This document shows positions 8,736-17,231 of a stretch of DNA of 64,000 nucleotides, piece by piece. Made by a program: the position numbers and the translations under genes. How positions within the stretch are numbered: the first letter of the stretch is position 1; every line of letters starts with the position of its first letter. The notes under the pieces are model-generated. The model ran no database searches. It was not told where the DNA came from and saw only the letters and a program-made list of their open reading frames with translations. The stretch spans positions 688,266 through 752,265 of the forward strand of contig NZ_KQ947985.1 of NCBI RefSeq assembly GCF_001513975.1. The letters run 5' to 3'. Source of the DNA: Streptomyces curacoi (lineage in GTDB: Bacteria; Actinomycetota; Actinomycetes; Streptomycetales; Streptomycetaceae).

Positions 8736-9334
8736 CCGACGTACACCCCCGCCACGGCAGCCGCGTGCGCGGCTCGCGCTGCGCGCTCCGCGGCGGGGGC
8801 GTCGGGGATCACCCCGGTCGTCAGCAGCTGGTGGTAGAGGGGCGCCGACACCGCCCGTACGACCGCCGCCGCGTCCGTCCCGGCGGGCAACTCTCCTCGG
8901 GCGACCCCCTGTTCCACGCAGGGAGCCCACTCCGCCACCCGCACCTCGTAGAACCGCCCGAGCGCCTGCGCGGTGCGTTCGTCGCAGGTCGCCGCGGCGA
9001 TGACCGCGCGGAACAGGGCGCCCTGCCGGGGGTCCGCCAGCGTCCGCTGGACCAGCGCTGCGTTGGCCCGCAGATCCCCCAGTACGGACCCGGTCTCCTC
9101 GCGCGGCAGGGACTGCTCGGCCATGTCGGCGAGGAGGTCGGCCACCAGGCCGGTCACCGAGCCCCACCGCCGGTACACGGTCGTCTTGCCCACCTCGGCG
9201 CGCCGGGCGACGTCCGCGAGGTCGAGGCGGTGGAAACCGTGCTCCGCCAGGACGTCCCCGGCCGCGCGCAGCACTGCCGCACGGACACGCGCGGTACGCC
9301 CTCCGGGACGTACGGTGCCGGGCTCGGCGGACAT
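8732..9334 (-). CDS. TetR family transcriptional regulator
   Basis: A 200-residue one-domain repressor. The N-terminal helix-turn-helix is clear: VRAAVLRAAGDVLAEHGFHR, LADVARRAEVGKTTVYRRWG at residues 20-60. The rest is a helical ligand domain with the CDERTAQALGRFYE and ELPAGTDAAAVVRAVSAPLYHQLLTTG segments typical of the TetR_C group. The ATG at 9334 has GGAGG 7 bases upstream; longer in-frame starts lack family content. It converges on kynU with overlapping stop codons and diverges from the formamidase-like gene, so control of kynurenine genes is a reasonable guess but unproven. Confidence 0.92.
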   Translation of the reverse strand: MSAEPGTVRPGGRTARVRAAVLRAAGDVLAEHGFHRLDLADVARRAEVGKTTVYRRWGSVTGLVADLLADMAEQSLPREETGSVLGDLRANAALVQRTLADPRQGALFRAVIAAATCDERTAQALGRFYEVRVAEWAPCVEQGVARGELPAGTDAAAVVRAVSAPLYHQLLTTGVIPDAPAAERAARAAHAAAVAGVYVG

Positions 9335-9532
9335 ATCGGCCTCCTTGGTGCAGGTACGGGCTGTGCCGCCAGCGTAACGAAACAGCAGAACCGTTTGGTC
9401 CTCACCCAGCGTGACATCCCCGTGTCCGTGCACGTCACCAGCCTGATACCGTCCCCGCCAACGGCCGAATTCACCCCTGGTCCGCCACCCCCGCTTTCGT
9501 CCAATTCCGTTTCATCGCTGAGAGGTTGGAGC

Positions 9533-10489
9533 ATGTCGGACGACGTCGCCGCAGCCCGGGCCGCCGCCGAAGAGGAGTCGGTCTTCTCGCACCCGCCCGT
9601 CGACCCCGACGCCATCGCGTCGTACGGCACCCACCCCGACCAGGTGATCGACTTCTACGCACCGCGCGGCGAGGCCCGTCCCGGCGGGCCGGCGCCGCTG
9701 GTCGTGGTCCTGCACGGCGGGGCGTGGCGGGCTCCGTACGACCGGCGGCATGTGACGCCGTTCGCGGACTTCCTGGCGCGGCGGGGGTTCGCCGTGGCCA
9801 ATGTGGAGTACCGGCGGGGGGCGGAGGGCGAAGCGGGTGCCGGTCAGGGCGGGGCGGGTTCGGGTTCGGGTTCGGGTTCCGGTTCGGGTTCGGGCGCGAG
9901 TGCGGGTGCGGGTGCGGGCGGTCCGGTCGCCGGGCGCTGGCCGGAGACCTTCGACGACGTCGCCGCCGCGCTGGACGCGTTGCCGGCGCTCGTACGGGAG
10001 GCGCTCCCGCAGGCCGATCCGCGCCGGACCGTGCTCACCGGTCACTCGGCCGGCGGTCACCTGGCCCTCTGGGCGGCGGCCCGCCATGTCCTCCCCGCGG
10101 ACGCCGCCTGGCGCACCGACCGTCCCGTGCCCCTGCGGGGTGTGGTCGCGCTGGCCCCGATCGCCGACTTCACGGTCGCCGACAAGCTCGACGTGTGCGG
10201 GGGTGCGGCGCGGCAACTCCTCGGCGGGGGCGAGGAGTTCGCCGAGCGTCGGCCCTATGCCGACCCCGCGCTCCTGCTCCCGACCGGCATCGCGACGACG
10301 CTCGTCCAGGGCCGCACGGACGACGTCGTCCCGCAGGCGGTCGCCGAGTCGTACGCGGATGCGGCGGCGAAGGCGGGGGAGGTGGTCGGTCTGACGCTGC
10401 TGGAGGACGTCGGCCACTTTCCGCTGATCGATCCGGCGGCGGACGCGTGCGCGGTGGTGGCGGAGGAGATCGCGCAGTTGGCGTGGTGA
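9533..10489 (+). CDS. Alpha/beta hydrolase with HGGxW motif, likely N-formylkynurenine formamidase
   Basis: A 318-residue hydrolase. The oxyanion motif HGGAW is at residues 61-65, the nucleophile elbow GHSAGG has Ser170, and GRTDDVVP and DVGHFPLID supply the acid and histidine. The HGGxW signature is that of eukaryotic-type kynurenine formamidases and related esterases, and the gene sits beside kynA-kynU with no other formamidase in sight, so it probably supplies the missing second step. Residues 98-129 are a Gly/Ser/Ala low-complexity insert coded by GGTTCG repeats, between the strand carrying VANVEYRRG and the next helix. The start follows GAGAGGTTGGAG. A general carboxylesterase is the alternative. 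Confidence 0.85.
   Translation: MSDDVAAARAAAEEESVFSHPPVDPDAIASYGTHPDQVIDFYAPRGEARPGGPAPLVVVLHGGAWRAPYDRRHVTPFADFLARRGFAVANVEYRRGAEGEAGAGQGGAGSGSGSGSGSGSGASAGAGAGGPVAGRWPETFDDVAAALDALPALVREALPQADPRRTVLTGHSAGGHLALWAAARHVLPADAAWRTDRPVPLRGVVALAPIADFTVADKLDVCGGAARQLLGGGEEFAERRPYADPALLLPTGIATTLVQGRTDDVVPQAVAESYADAAAKAGEVVGLTLLEDVGHFPLIDPAADACAVVAEEIAQLAW
9856..9919 (+). repeat. GGTTCG hexanucleotide tract inside the hydrolase gene
   Basis: Six near-perfect GGTTCG units followed by GCGAGT and GGTGCG variants. They code for Gly-Ser and Gly-Ala dipeptides in a surface insert, and a change of one unit adds or removes two residues without a frameshift. Confidence 0.85.
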
Positions 10490-10533
10490 GCCACGTCGCG
10501 GGTGAGACGCACTCATGGGCGGGGGCTGCGACC

Positions 10534-10636
10534 GGAGGGCGTGACCCCGGAGGGCGTGACCCGGAGGGCGAGACCCCGGAGGGCGTGACCTCTGAGAGCC
10601 TGCTCCCGGAGGCCTGCCCCCGGAGAGCGTGACCCT
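10534..10636 (+). repeat. About seven 14-16-bp intergenic tandem units
   Basis: Units like GGAGGGCGTGACCCC, degenerating rightwards, fill the gap between the formamidase-like gene and the next operon. The last unit runs into the CTCTCA half of the putative regulatory motif at 10635-10659. Confidence 0.75.
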
Positions 10637-10659
10637 CTCATACCCGTAGTACCTGAGAG
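10635..10659 (+). promoter_or_regulatory. Candidate response-regulator site, copy A
   Basis: CTCTCA, 13 bases, TGAGAG form an inverted repeat. Its right 20 bases, ATACCCGTAGTACCTGAGAG, are identical to 15071-15090 upstream of the paralogous two-component operon. It lies 108 bp before the start of the hydrolase-acyltransferase-kinase-regulator operon. Confidence 0.55.
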
Positions 10660-10766
10660 CTACGTCGCAGGTGAGCTCCCTGGCACGACGCGGACGACGC
10701 GTACGGATCCGTAACTTCCCATCCTGACAAGCCCGATGGCCGGGCTGACCGGGAGGGAAGACGACC

Positions 10767-11768
10767 ATGGGGCGTACGACGGGGGCTGCCGAGGCGAGCG
10801 AGCGGAACAACACGCCGCGCACCCACCGATGGCGCCGCGTTCTCCTCGCCGGCCTGATAACCGGCGCCCTGGTCGTGCCCCTGTCCGGTGCGGCCCGCCC
10901 CGAGATCCCCGCCCCGGCCCCGGCCGCCCCCGCACCGGTGACGGCGGCGACGCTGGACGAGACGTACGCGGCCAACCGCGCCAACGCCGCCGAGGCGTCC
11001 CGCATGGCCGCGGCCCACGGCAACCGCGAACGCGCCGCCGCGGACCGGGCGATGGCCGACCCGTCCCGCGACTTCCTCTCCTTCGACGGCCGCGGTTCCG
11101 GCCTCGCGACGGAGGTCTTCGGCGACCTGGCGCGGGCCGAGCGCGTCGCCGTGCTGGTCCCGGGCTCCGACACGTCCATCGACACATACGACCGTTTCCG
11201 CGACGCCGCCCGCGCCCTGTACCAACGGCTCGCCCGTGAGGCCCCGCAGGACACCGCGGTCGTGGCGTGGCTCGGCTACGAAACACCGGGCACGGTCAGC
11301 ACGACGGTCGCGACGACGGGCCGGGCCGAGCAGGCCGCCCCGAAGCTGCGGGAGTTCATACGGCAGTTGCGCACCCTCACGGACCGGAAGCCGCGGGTCT
11401 CCCTCCTGTGCCACTCCTACGGCTCGGTGGTCTGCGGTCGCGCGGCGTCCCACCTGGACGTGGACGACATCGCGCTGATCGGCAGCCCCGGCACCGGCGC
11501 CGACACCGCCGCGGACCTGCGCACCGCGGCCCGCGTGTGGGCGGCGCGCGGCAGTGACGACTGGGTGGCGGAGGTCCCGCATGTGCGGCTGGACCTGCTC
11601 GGCACGACCGTCGGCTTCGGCACCGACCCGATGTCCCCGTCCTTCGGCGCCCGGGTCTTCGCGGCGGGCGACGGCGGCCACAGCGACTACTTCAGGCCGG
11701 GCTCGACGTCCCTGGCGAACCTGGCCCGCATCGCCCTGGGCGAGACCTCGGAGGTGACCCATGGCTGA
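10767..11768 (+). CDS. Exported alpha/beta hydrolase (DUF1023 type)
   Basis: A 333-residue protein. After a basic start, RRVLLAGLITGALVVPLSGA at residues 26-45 is a signal peptide or anchor, followed by a Pro/Ala linker and a helical region. The hydrolase core shows VAVLVPGSDTSIDTYDRF (near residue 130), VVAWLGYETPG and the nucleophile elbow LLCHSYGSVV near residue 213, with a late GGHSDYF histidine near residue 309. This matches the abhydrolase_8/DUF1023 group of actinobacterial secreted or envelope hydrolases of unknown substrate. It overlaps the acyltransferase gene by 8 bp and starts an apparent four-gene operon. Confidence 0.85.
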   Translation: MGRTTGAAEASERNNTPRTHRWRRVLLAGLITGALVVPLSGAARPEIPAPAPAAPAPVTAATLDETYAANRANAAEASRMAAAHGNRERAAADRAMADPSRDFLSFDGRGSGLATEVFGDLARAERVAVLVPGSDTSIDTYDRFRDAARALYQRLAREAPQDTAVVAWLGYETPGTVSTTVATTGRAEQAAPKLREFIRQLRTLTDRKPRVSLLCHSYGSVVCGRAASHLDVDDIALIGSPGTGADTAADLRTAARVWAARGSDDWVAEVPHVRLDLLGTTVGFGTDPMSPSFGARVFAAGDGGHSDYFRPGSTSLANLARIALGETSEVTHG

Positions 11769-12990
11769 GTCCCGCACCGCGATGCCGCTGCACGGCGCAC
11801 GCCAAGGCCTGCACCGGGGCGCCGCCCGGGTCGATGCCGCCACGCCCGCGGACCGGGACCGGGCCGTCGACGCCCTGCGGGCCCTGGCCATCCTCGGTGT
11901 CGTCCTCGGCCACTGGCTGGTCACGGCCCTGGTGGCGGACGGCGGTTTTGGCCTGCGCACCGCGAGCCCGCTCCGCCACCTGCCCTGGCTGGCCCCGATC
12001 TCCTGGGTGTTCCAGACCCTCGCGGTGTTCTTCCTGGTCGGCGGCCATGTGGCAACCCGCGGCTACGCCTCCGCCCGAGCGCGCGGCACCACATACGGAC
12101 AGTGGCTGACGTCCCGGCTGTCCCGCCTGTTCAAACCGGTGGCGGCCATCCTCACCCTGTGGACGGTGACGTCGGCTCTGCTGCTCCTCTCGGGCACGGA
12201 CATCGACACGGTCCACACCCTGCTCAAACTGGCCCTGTCCCCGCTGTGGTTCCTTCTGGTCTTCGCCGCGCTGACGGCGGCGACGCCCCTCCTGCTGCGC
12301 GTCCACCCCCTCTGGCCCCTGGCCGTCGTTCTCCATGTGGACCTCTTCCGCTTCGGCCTGGGCGGCCCGGCCTGGCTCGGCTGGGTGAACGTGGTGGCCG
12401 GCTGGCTGGTGCCGTACACCCTGGGCGCGGCCTGGAGCCGGGGCGAGCTGGAGCACCGTCGCGCCGGCTGGATCCTGCTGACGGGCGGCGCGCTGGTGAC
12501 GGCCGCGCTGGTCGCCTGGGCGGGCTACCCGGCGTCCATGGTCGGCGTCCCCGGCGCCCCGATCTCCAACCTCAGCCCACCGACGCTGGCCGCCGTCACC
12601 TTCGGCCTGGCCCAGTGCGGCCTGGCCCTGCTCCTGCGCGGACCACTGCGCCGTACGATGCGCCGCCCCCTGGTCTGGGCGGCGGTGGCCCTGCTCAACC
12701 TCTCCGCGATGACGATCTTCCTCTGGCACCAGACGGCCCTGATGGCGACCACGGCCACGGGCCTGGCGGCGGGCCACCTCCCCGGCCTGCACACCCTCCC
12801 CGACGACCTGGGCTGGGTGGCGGCCCGTCTGGCCTGGCTCCCGCTGTTCACCCTGGTCCTGGCGCTGTGCTGGACGGCGTTCCGCGCCTACGAACAGGGC
12901 CCGCGGCGCCCGACCGGTCGCCCTTCGCGCGTGGTCCGATCCCAGCCCGCCGCTCAGGGCGCCGAAGCGGAGGCACACCACGATGCCTAG
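11761..12990 (+). CDS. Membrane acyltransferase (acyltransferase 3 family)
   Basis: A 409-residue integral membrane protein. RDRAVDALRALAILGVVLGHWLV at residues 38-60 is the family opening with the conserved R and catalytic histidine; FFLVGGHVATRG near 90 and WYL-like LSPLWFLLVFAALTA near 160 follow, with about ten hydrophobic segments and a late FLWHQTALM near 323. Such proteins O-acylate surface sugars or peptidoglycan. It overlaps its neighbours by 8 bp on both sides, linking it to the exported hydrolase and the kinase; a role in envelope modification is inferred. Confidence 0.88.
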   Translation: MAESRTAMPLHGARQGLHRGAARVDAATPADRDRAVDALRALAILGVVLGHWLVTALVADGGFGLRTASPLRHLPWLAPISWVFQTLAVFFLVGGHVATRGYASARARGTTYGQWLTSRLSRLFKPVAAILTLWTVTSALLLLSGTDIDTVHTLLKLALSPLWFLLVFAALTAATPLLLRVHPLWPLAVVLHVDLFRFGLGGPAWLGWVNVVAGWLVPYTLGAAWSRGELEHRRAGWILLTGGALVTAALVAWAGYPASMVGVPGAPISNLSPPTLAAVTFGLAQCGLALLLRGPLRRTMRRPLVWAAVALLNLSAMTIFLWHQTALMATTATGLAAGHLPGLHTLPDDLGWVAARLAWLPLFTLVLALCWTAFRAYEQGPRRPTGRPSRVVRSQPAAQGAEAEAHHDA

Positions 12991-14329
12991 GGTTGGCCAT
13001 GTGACGGAGACGGGGATCCAGCGGGGCTTCACCAGTCGGGTCCGGCGCTGGCTGGGGGTGCTGCGCGAGGACCTGTGGACCGCCGAGTCGGATCCGCTGC
13101 CGCCCTCCACATGGCTGCGCTGGCTGCCGCACGGCGTGCTGTGCATCGTCGCGTTCGCGGTCGCCCTCGGCGCCGTGGCACAACTGACGGACAACGGCGG
13201 GGCGGGCGGCCAGGTCGCCTTCCTGATCGGGCTCGCGCAGGGCGGTGCGGTGGTCCTCGCGCTGTGGCGGCCTGTGCCCGGATGGTGGCTGTCGATGGCG
13301 GCCATGGTGGCGGGTGCCGTCGACGTGCGCCGTCACCTGCTGGCCGGCAGCGCGCACGACTTCACCTGGCCCTGGTCGTCGGCCGGGATCATCGGGCAGA
13401 TGGCCGTGCTGCTGCTGCTCGCCCTGCGGGTGCGCACCCGGGTGTCCCTTGAGGCGCTGGCCCTGAGCGCGCTCGTCACCTACGTCATCCAGGGACTGTG
13501 GGGGGCGGGCGGCTACCAGCCCACCGGGGTGCTCGCGATCACCCTGTTCGCGGTCGTCGTGCTCCTCGGCATCGCCCTGCGCGGACGCCGCGAGGCGCGC
13601 GCCGAGCTGGTGCAGCAGACCACGCTGACGGCCGAGGAGCGGGCCCGGCGCACCCTGCTGGAGGAGCGCAGCCGTATCGCACGCGAGCTGCACGACGTCG
13701 TCGCCCACCACATGTCGGTGATCTCCATCCAGGCCCAGGTCGCCCCCCATCTCGTCGAGAACCCCTCCGACGAGCTGAGGGAGAACCTCACCGGCATCCG
13801 GCAGAACGCCCTGGACGCGCTCACCGAACTGCGCCGCGTGCTGGGCGTCCTGCGCTCCGAGAACCCCGAAGACCCCTACGGCCTCGGCGAACCCGGCAGC
13901 GCGGCCGCCCCCGACGCCCCCCAGCCCATGCTCGACCGGCTCGACGCCCTCATCGAGAACACCCGTACCGCCGGGCTGGACGTCGTCACCGACATCAGGG
14001 GCGAGGCCCCCTCGTATCCCACGGGCGTGGAGCTGTCCGCGTACCGGATCATCCAGGAGGCGCTGAGCAACGCCCTGCGGCACGCGCCGGGATCAGAGGT
14101 GCGGGTCGAGATCTCGCACGACTTCCACGGCCTGCATCTGGGTGTCGTCAACTCCCGTCCCCAGCGACCGGGTCCGCCCTCCCCGGGGGCCGGTCACGGC
14201 CTGCTCGGCATGCGTGAACGTGCGGCTATGCTCGGCGGCCATCTCATCGCGGCCCCGACCCAGCAGGGCGGTTTCGCGGTCTCGGCCTTCCTCCCGCGGG
14301 GCGACACCCCGCCGCCTGCCCACCCCTGA
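12983..14329 (+). CDS. Sensor histidine kinase, NarL-partner (HisKA_3) type
   Basis: A membrane sensor of 448 residues from the ATG, which overlaps the acyltransferase by 8 bp; a GTG at 13001 giving 442 residues is an alternative. Four to five membrane segments lie between residues 45 and 200. The H-box RIARELHDVVAHHMSVISIQ is near residue 232, ELSAYRIIQEALSNALRHA is the N-box near 351, and GHGLLGMRERAAMLGG the G-box near 405. It is paralogous to the kinase at 15156, with many identical blocks. The signal is unknown; operon partners suggest envelope state. Confidence 0.92.
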   Translation: MPRVGHVTETGIQRGFTSRVRRWLGVLREDLWTAESDPLPPSTWLRWLPHGVLCIVAFAVALGAVAQLTDNGGAGGQVAFLIGLAQGGAVVLALWRPVPGWWLSMAAMVAGAVDVRRHLLAGSAHDFTWPWSSAGIIGQMAVLLLLALRVRTRVSLEALALSALVTYVIQGLWGAGGYQPTGVLAITLFAVVVLLGIALRGRREARAELVQQTTLTAEERARRTLLEERSRIARELHDVVAHHMSVISIQAQVAPHLVENPSDELRENLTGIRQNALDALTELRRVLGVLRSENPEDPYGLGEPGSAAAPDAPQPMLDRLDALIENTRTAGLDVVTDIRGEAPSYPTGVELSAYRIIQEALSNALRHAPGSEVRVEISHDFHGLHLGVVNSRPQRPGPPSPGAGHGLLGMRERAAMLGGHLIAAPTQQGGFAVSAFLPRGDTPPPAHP

Positions 14330-14345
14330 CAGGAGAACCGACCCC

Positions 14346-15020
14346 ATGACGAGCAGCCCCATCCGCGTAGTCATCGCCGACGACCAGCAGATGGTCCGGC
14401 AGGGCTTCACCGTGCTGCTCAACACCAAGCCCGACATCGAGGTGATCGGCCAGGCGGTCGACGGCCTGGACGCGGTCGCGAAGGTCGCCGAACTCGCCCC
14501 CGACGTCGTCCTGATGGACATCCGCATGCCCGAGCTCGGCGGCATCGAGGCCACCCGCCGTATCACCACCAGCACACCCCAGATCAAGGTGCTGGTGCTG
14601 ACCACCTTCGACCTCGACGAGTACGTGTACGAGGCGCTGCGGGCGGGCGCCTCGGGCTTCCTGCTCAAGGACGCCTCCGCCGACCAACTGGCCGAGGCGG
14701 TGAGGGTGGTGGCGGCCGGCGACGCGCTGCTCGCGCCCGGCATCACCCGGCGGCTGATCGCCGAGTTCTCCCGCCTGGACAGCCGGCCCCGCGCCCCCCT
14801 CAAGGACCGCGTCGGCGACCTGACCGAACGCGAGACGGAGGTCCTCGCCCTGATCGCGCAGGGCTTGTCGAACGCGGAGATCGCCGAACGCCTCGTGGTG
14901 GCCGAGCAGACCGTGAAGACCCATGTGGGCCGCATCCTGGTGAAGCTGGGTCTGCGGGACCGGACGCAGGCGGCGGTGTTCGCGTACGAGTCGGGGCTGG
15001 TGCGGCCCGCCGGGTACTGA
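14346..15020 (+). CDS. Response regulator, NarL/FixJ family
   Basis: A 224-residue cytoplasmic regulator. The receiver domain has VVIADDQQMVRQG (acidic pair, residues 8-20), the phosphoacceptor in VVLMDIRMPELGG near residue 59, and KVLVLTTFDLDEY with Thr and the later lysine in GASGFLLKDAS. The LuxR-type HTH reads LTERETEVLALIAQGLSNAEIA from about residue 158. It follows the kinase by 16 bp with an AGGAGA site and closes the operon. Confidence 0.95.
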   Translation: MTSSPIRVVIADDQQMVRQGFTVLLNTKPDIEVIGQAVDGLDAVAKVAELAPDVVLMDIRMPELGGIEATRRITTSTPQIKVLVLTTFDLDEYVYEALRAGASGFLLKDASADQLAEAVRVVAAGDALLAPGITRRLIAEFSRLDSRPRAPLKDRVGDLTERETEVLALIAQGLSNAEIAERLVVAEQTVKTHVGRILVKLGLRDRTQAAVFAYESGLVRPAGY

Positions 15021-15070
15021 ACGCGGGCCCGTACGGCCGGCACGGCGGTGACCGGGCGCGACCGGCGGGG

Positions 15071-15112
15071 ATACCCGTAGTACCTGAGAGGGACCCGCCA
15101 GAACCCCTCTCA
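15071..15112 (+). promoter_or_regulatory. Candidate response-regulator site, copy B
   Basis: ATACCCGTAGTACCTGAGAG at 15071-15090 is identical to copy A. Here the TGAGAGG at 15085-15091 also pairs with CCTCTCA at 15106-15112, forming an inverted repeat with a 14-base gap. It ends 44 bp before the GTG start of the second kinase. Confidence 0.55.
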
Positions 15113-15155
15113 CTGGGGACGACCACGACACCGCCCTGCGCCTACCGTTCTGTAC

Positions 15156-16496
15156 GTGACCGAGACGACCCACACGCAGACACCGCCACCGGGAGACGGG
15201 GCCAAGCCGCGCAGCCCGGAGATCCGGCTGGCCGCGGGCGCCCTGCACGGGCTGCGGCAGGATCTGTTCCACGACGCCTTCGCCTACCGCCCGCTGCGCC
15301 GGATGAGCGTCGACGGCCCGCTGACCCGGCGACTTCCCGGCCGCATGCGTGAGTACGCGGCCTGGACCCCGCACGCCTTGATCGCCGCAGCGGCCCTGCT
15401 CACGATGGCCATCGCCACCGTCGACACCAGCGGCCCGGCCCTGCTGCTCGGCCCGCTCTGCGTGATCCCCGTCCTGCTGACCATGGCCCGGCCCGTCGGG
15501 GCGTTCTGGCTGTCCATGGCCGCCACCCCGATCGTCGCGGCGCTCAGCGGCAGCTGGGGCGACTGGCCGTGGATGCCCGGCGCCTTCGCCTGCCATCTGA
15601 CCGTGCTGACGGTCGTGGCCGTGCGCACCAGGCCGCGTACGGCGGCGTGGATGTGGGCGCTGACGGCGGCGTACGGCCTCCTGGCGGAAGCCGGCTTCGG
15701 CCCGAGCTACTACTACGGCACGAACACCGGCCCCATGCTGGTCGTCTCCGCGATGGTCCTGCTCTGCGTCGCCGTCTGGCACATACGCCGCGAGGCCAAG
15801 GAAGAGGTCACCGCCCAGCAGACCGAGACCGCGCAGGAGCGCTCCCGGCGCACGCTGCTGGAGGAGCGCACGACGATCGCCCGGGAGCTGCACGACGTGG
15901 TCGCCCACCACATGTCGGTCGTCGCCATCCAGGCCGAGGCCGCCCCCTACCGCGTGGAGAACCCCCCGCCGGAGCTGGAGAAGGCCTTCGCCACCATCCG
16001 GGAGAACGCGGTGGCGGCCCTCACCGAGCTGCGCCGCGTCCTGGGCGTCGTCCGCGCCGAGGACTACGAGGCCCCGGACGCCCCGCAGCCCACCCTCGCC
16101 GACCTGGACGCGCTGCTGGCGAATGTGCGGGACGCGGGACTGAGCGTCGAGAAGGCGGTGACCGGCGCGGTGCGGGAGCTGCCGCCCGGTGTGGAGCTGT
16201 CGGCCTACCGGATCGTGCAGGAGGCGCTGAGCAACAGCCTGCGGCACGCGCCCGGCGCGAGCGCCCGCGTGGAGATCGGCTACGTCCTCGGCGGCCTCGG
16301 CCTGCGCATAGTCAACGGCCCGCCGCCCGCGTCGGCCCTGGTCAAACCCTCCCCGGGCGCCGGGCACGGCATCACCGGTATGCGGGAGCGCGTCTCCATG
16401 CTGAACGGCGAGATGACGGCGGGCCGGACGGACGACGGCGGCTATGAGGTGACGGTGTTCCTGCCGGTCGCCGCGACGACCGAGGACGGCTCATGA
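15156..16496 (+). CDS. Sensor histidine kinase, paralogue of the 12983 kinase
   Basis: A 446-residue membrane kinase starting at GTG. Membrane helices span about residues 70-200. H-box TIARELHDVVAHHMSVVAIQ near 243, ELSAYRIVQEALSNSLRHA near 345 and the G-box GHGITGMRERVSML near 405 match the upstream kinase closely, while the N-terminal 60 residues differ. It overlaps the following regulator by 4 bp (ATGA). The close likeness of kinase-regulator pairs side by side indicates tandem duplication. Confidence 0.92.
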   Translation: MTETTHTQTPPPGDGAKPRSPEIRLAAGALHGLRQDLFHDAFAYRPLRRMSVDGPLTRRLPGRMREYAAWTPHALIAAAALLTMAIATVDTSGPALLLGPLCVIPVLLTMARPVGAFWLSMAATPIVAALSGSWGDWPWMPGAFACHLTVLTVVAVRTRPRTAAWMWALTAAYGLLAEAGFGPSYYYGTNTGPMLVVSAMVLLCVAVWHIRREAKEEVTAQQTETAQERSRRTLLEERTTIARELHDVVAHHMSVVAIQAEAAPYRVENPPPELEKAFATIRENAVAALTELRRVLGVVRAEDYEAPDAPQPTLADLDALLANVRDAGLSVEKAVTGAVRELPPGVELSAYRIVQEALSNSLRHAPGASARVEIGYVLGGLGLRIVNGPPPASALVKPSPGAGHGITGMRERVSMLNGEMTAGRTDDGGYEVTVFLPVAATTEDGS

Positions 16497-17158
16497 CCAT
16501 CCGCGTGCTGATCGCGGACGACCAGATGATGGTGCGCGAGGGCTTCTCGGTCCTGTTGAACGCGATGCCGGACATCGAGGTCGTCGGCGAGGCGGTCAAC
16601 GGGCGCGAGGCGGTGGAGCGGGTGCGGGACCTCGCCCCCGACGTGGTGCTGATGGACATCCGCATGCCGGAGCTGAACGGCATCGAGGCGACCCGGGAGA
16701 TCGTCGCGGCCGACGGGACGGCCAAGGTGCTGGTGCTGACGACCTTCGACCTCGACGAGTACGTGTACCAGGCGCTGCGCGCGGGAGCCTCGGGCTTCCT
16801 CCTCAAGGACGCCTCGGCGCGCCAGCTCGCCGACGGCGTGCGCGTGGTGGCGGCCGGCGAGGCGCTGCTCGCCCCGTCGGTCACCAAGCGGCTGATCACC
16901 GAGTTCTCCAAGCTGTCCGACTCCCCGCGCCTGATGTCCTCCGCGCACGCGGCGTACGGGGAGCTGACCGAGCGGGAGACGGAGGTGCTGGTCCTGATCG
17001 CGCAGGGCCTGTCGAACGCGGAGATCGCCGAGCGGCTGGTGGTCGCCGAGTCGACGATCAAGACCCACGTCAGCCGGATCCTGGTGAAGCTGGGGCTGCG
17101 GGACCGTACGCAGGCGGCGGTGTTCGCGTACGAGGCGCGGCTGGTCACGCCCGGCTGA
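16493..17158 (+). CDS. Response regulator, NarL/FixJ family (paralogue)
   Basis: A 221-residue regulator. VLIADDQMMVREGFSVLLN opens the receiver, VVLMDIRMPELNG holds the phosphoacceptor Asp, GASGFLLKDASARQLADG the lysine. The LuxR-type HTH is LTERETEVLVLIAQGLSNAEIA with a recognition helix ending in STIKTHVSRILVKLGLRDR. It differs from its neighbour chiefly in the linker (residues 140-155) and at a few recognition-helix positions (STIKTHVSR here against QTVKTHVGR), so the two may share or compete for sites. Confidence 0.95.
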   Translation: MTIRVLIADDQMMVREGFSVLLNAMPDIEVVGEAVNGREAVERVRDLAPDVVLMDIRMPELNGIEATREIVAADGTAKVLVLTTFDLDEYVYQALRAGASGFLLKDASARQLADGVRVVAAGEALLAPSVTKRLITEFSKLSDSPRLMSSAHAAYGELTERETEVLVLIAQGLSNAEIAERLVVAESTIKTHVSRILVKLGLRDRTQAAVFAYEARLVTPG

Positions 17159-17191
17159 GCCGGCCCGCCGCCCGGGCCACGGCGGGGGACA

Positions 17192-17209
17192 CCCCTGGTC
17201 AGACAGGGG
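17192..17209 (+). other. Short inverted repeat between regulator and P450 genes
   Basis: CCCCTG and CAGGGG arms around GTCAGA. It lies 33 bp after the regulator stop and 22 bp before the P450 start. It may be a weak terminator or an operator; the 6-bp stem alone does not decide. Confidence 0.35.
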
Positions 17210-17231
17210 GAGGCCGGGCTAACGTCCGTGC

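Noticed and set aside
9335..9532. Operator with AAAC/GTTT halves for the TetR regulator near 9380-9411
   Set aside because: The symmetry is imperfect and I could not define arms longer than four bases, so it is not listed as a feature.
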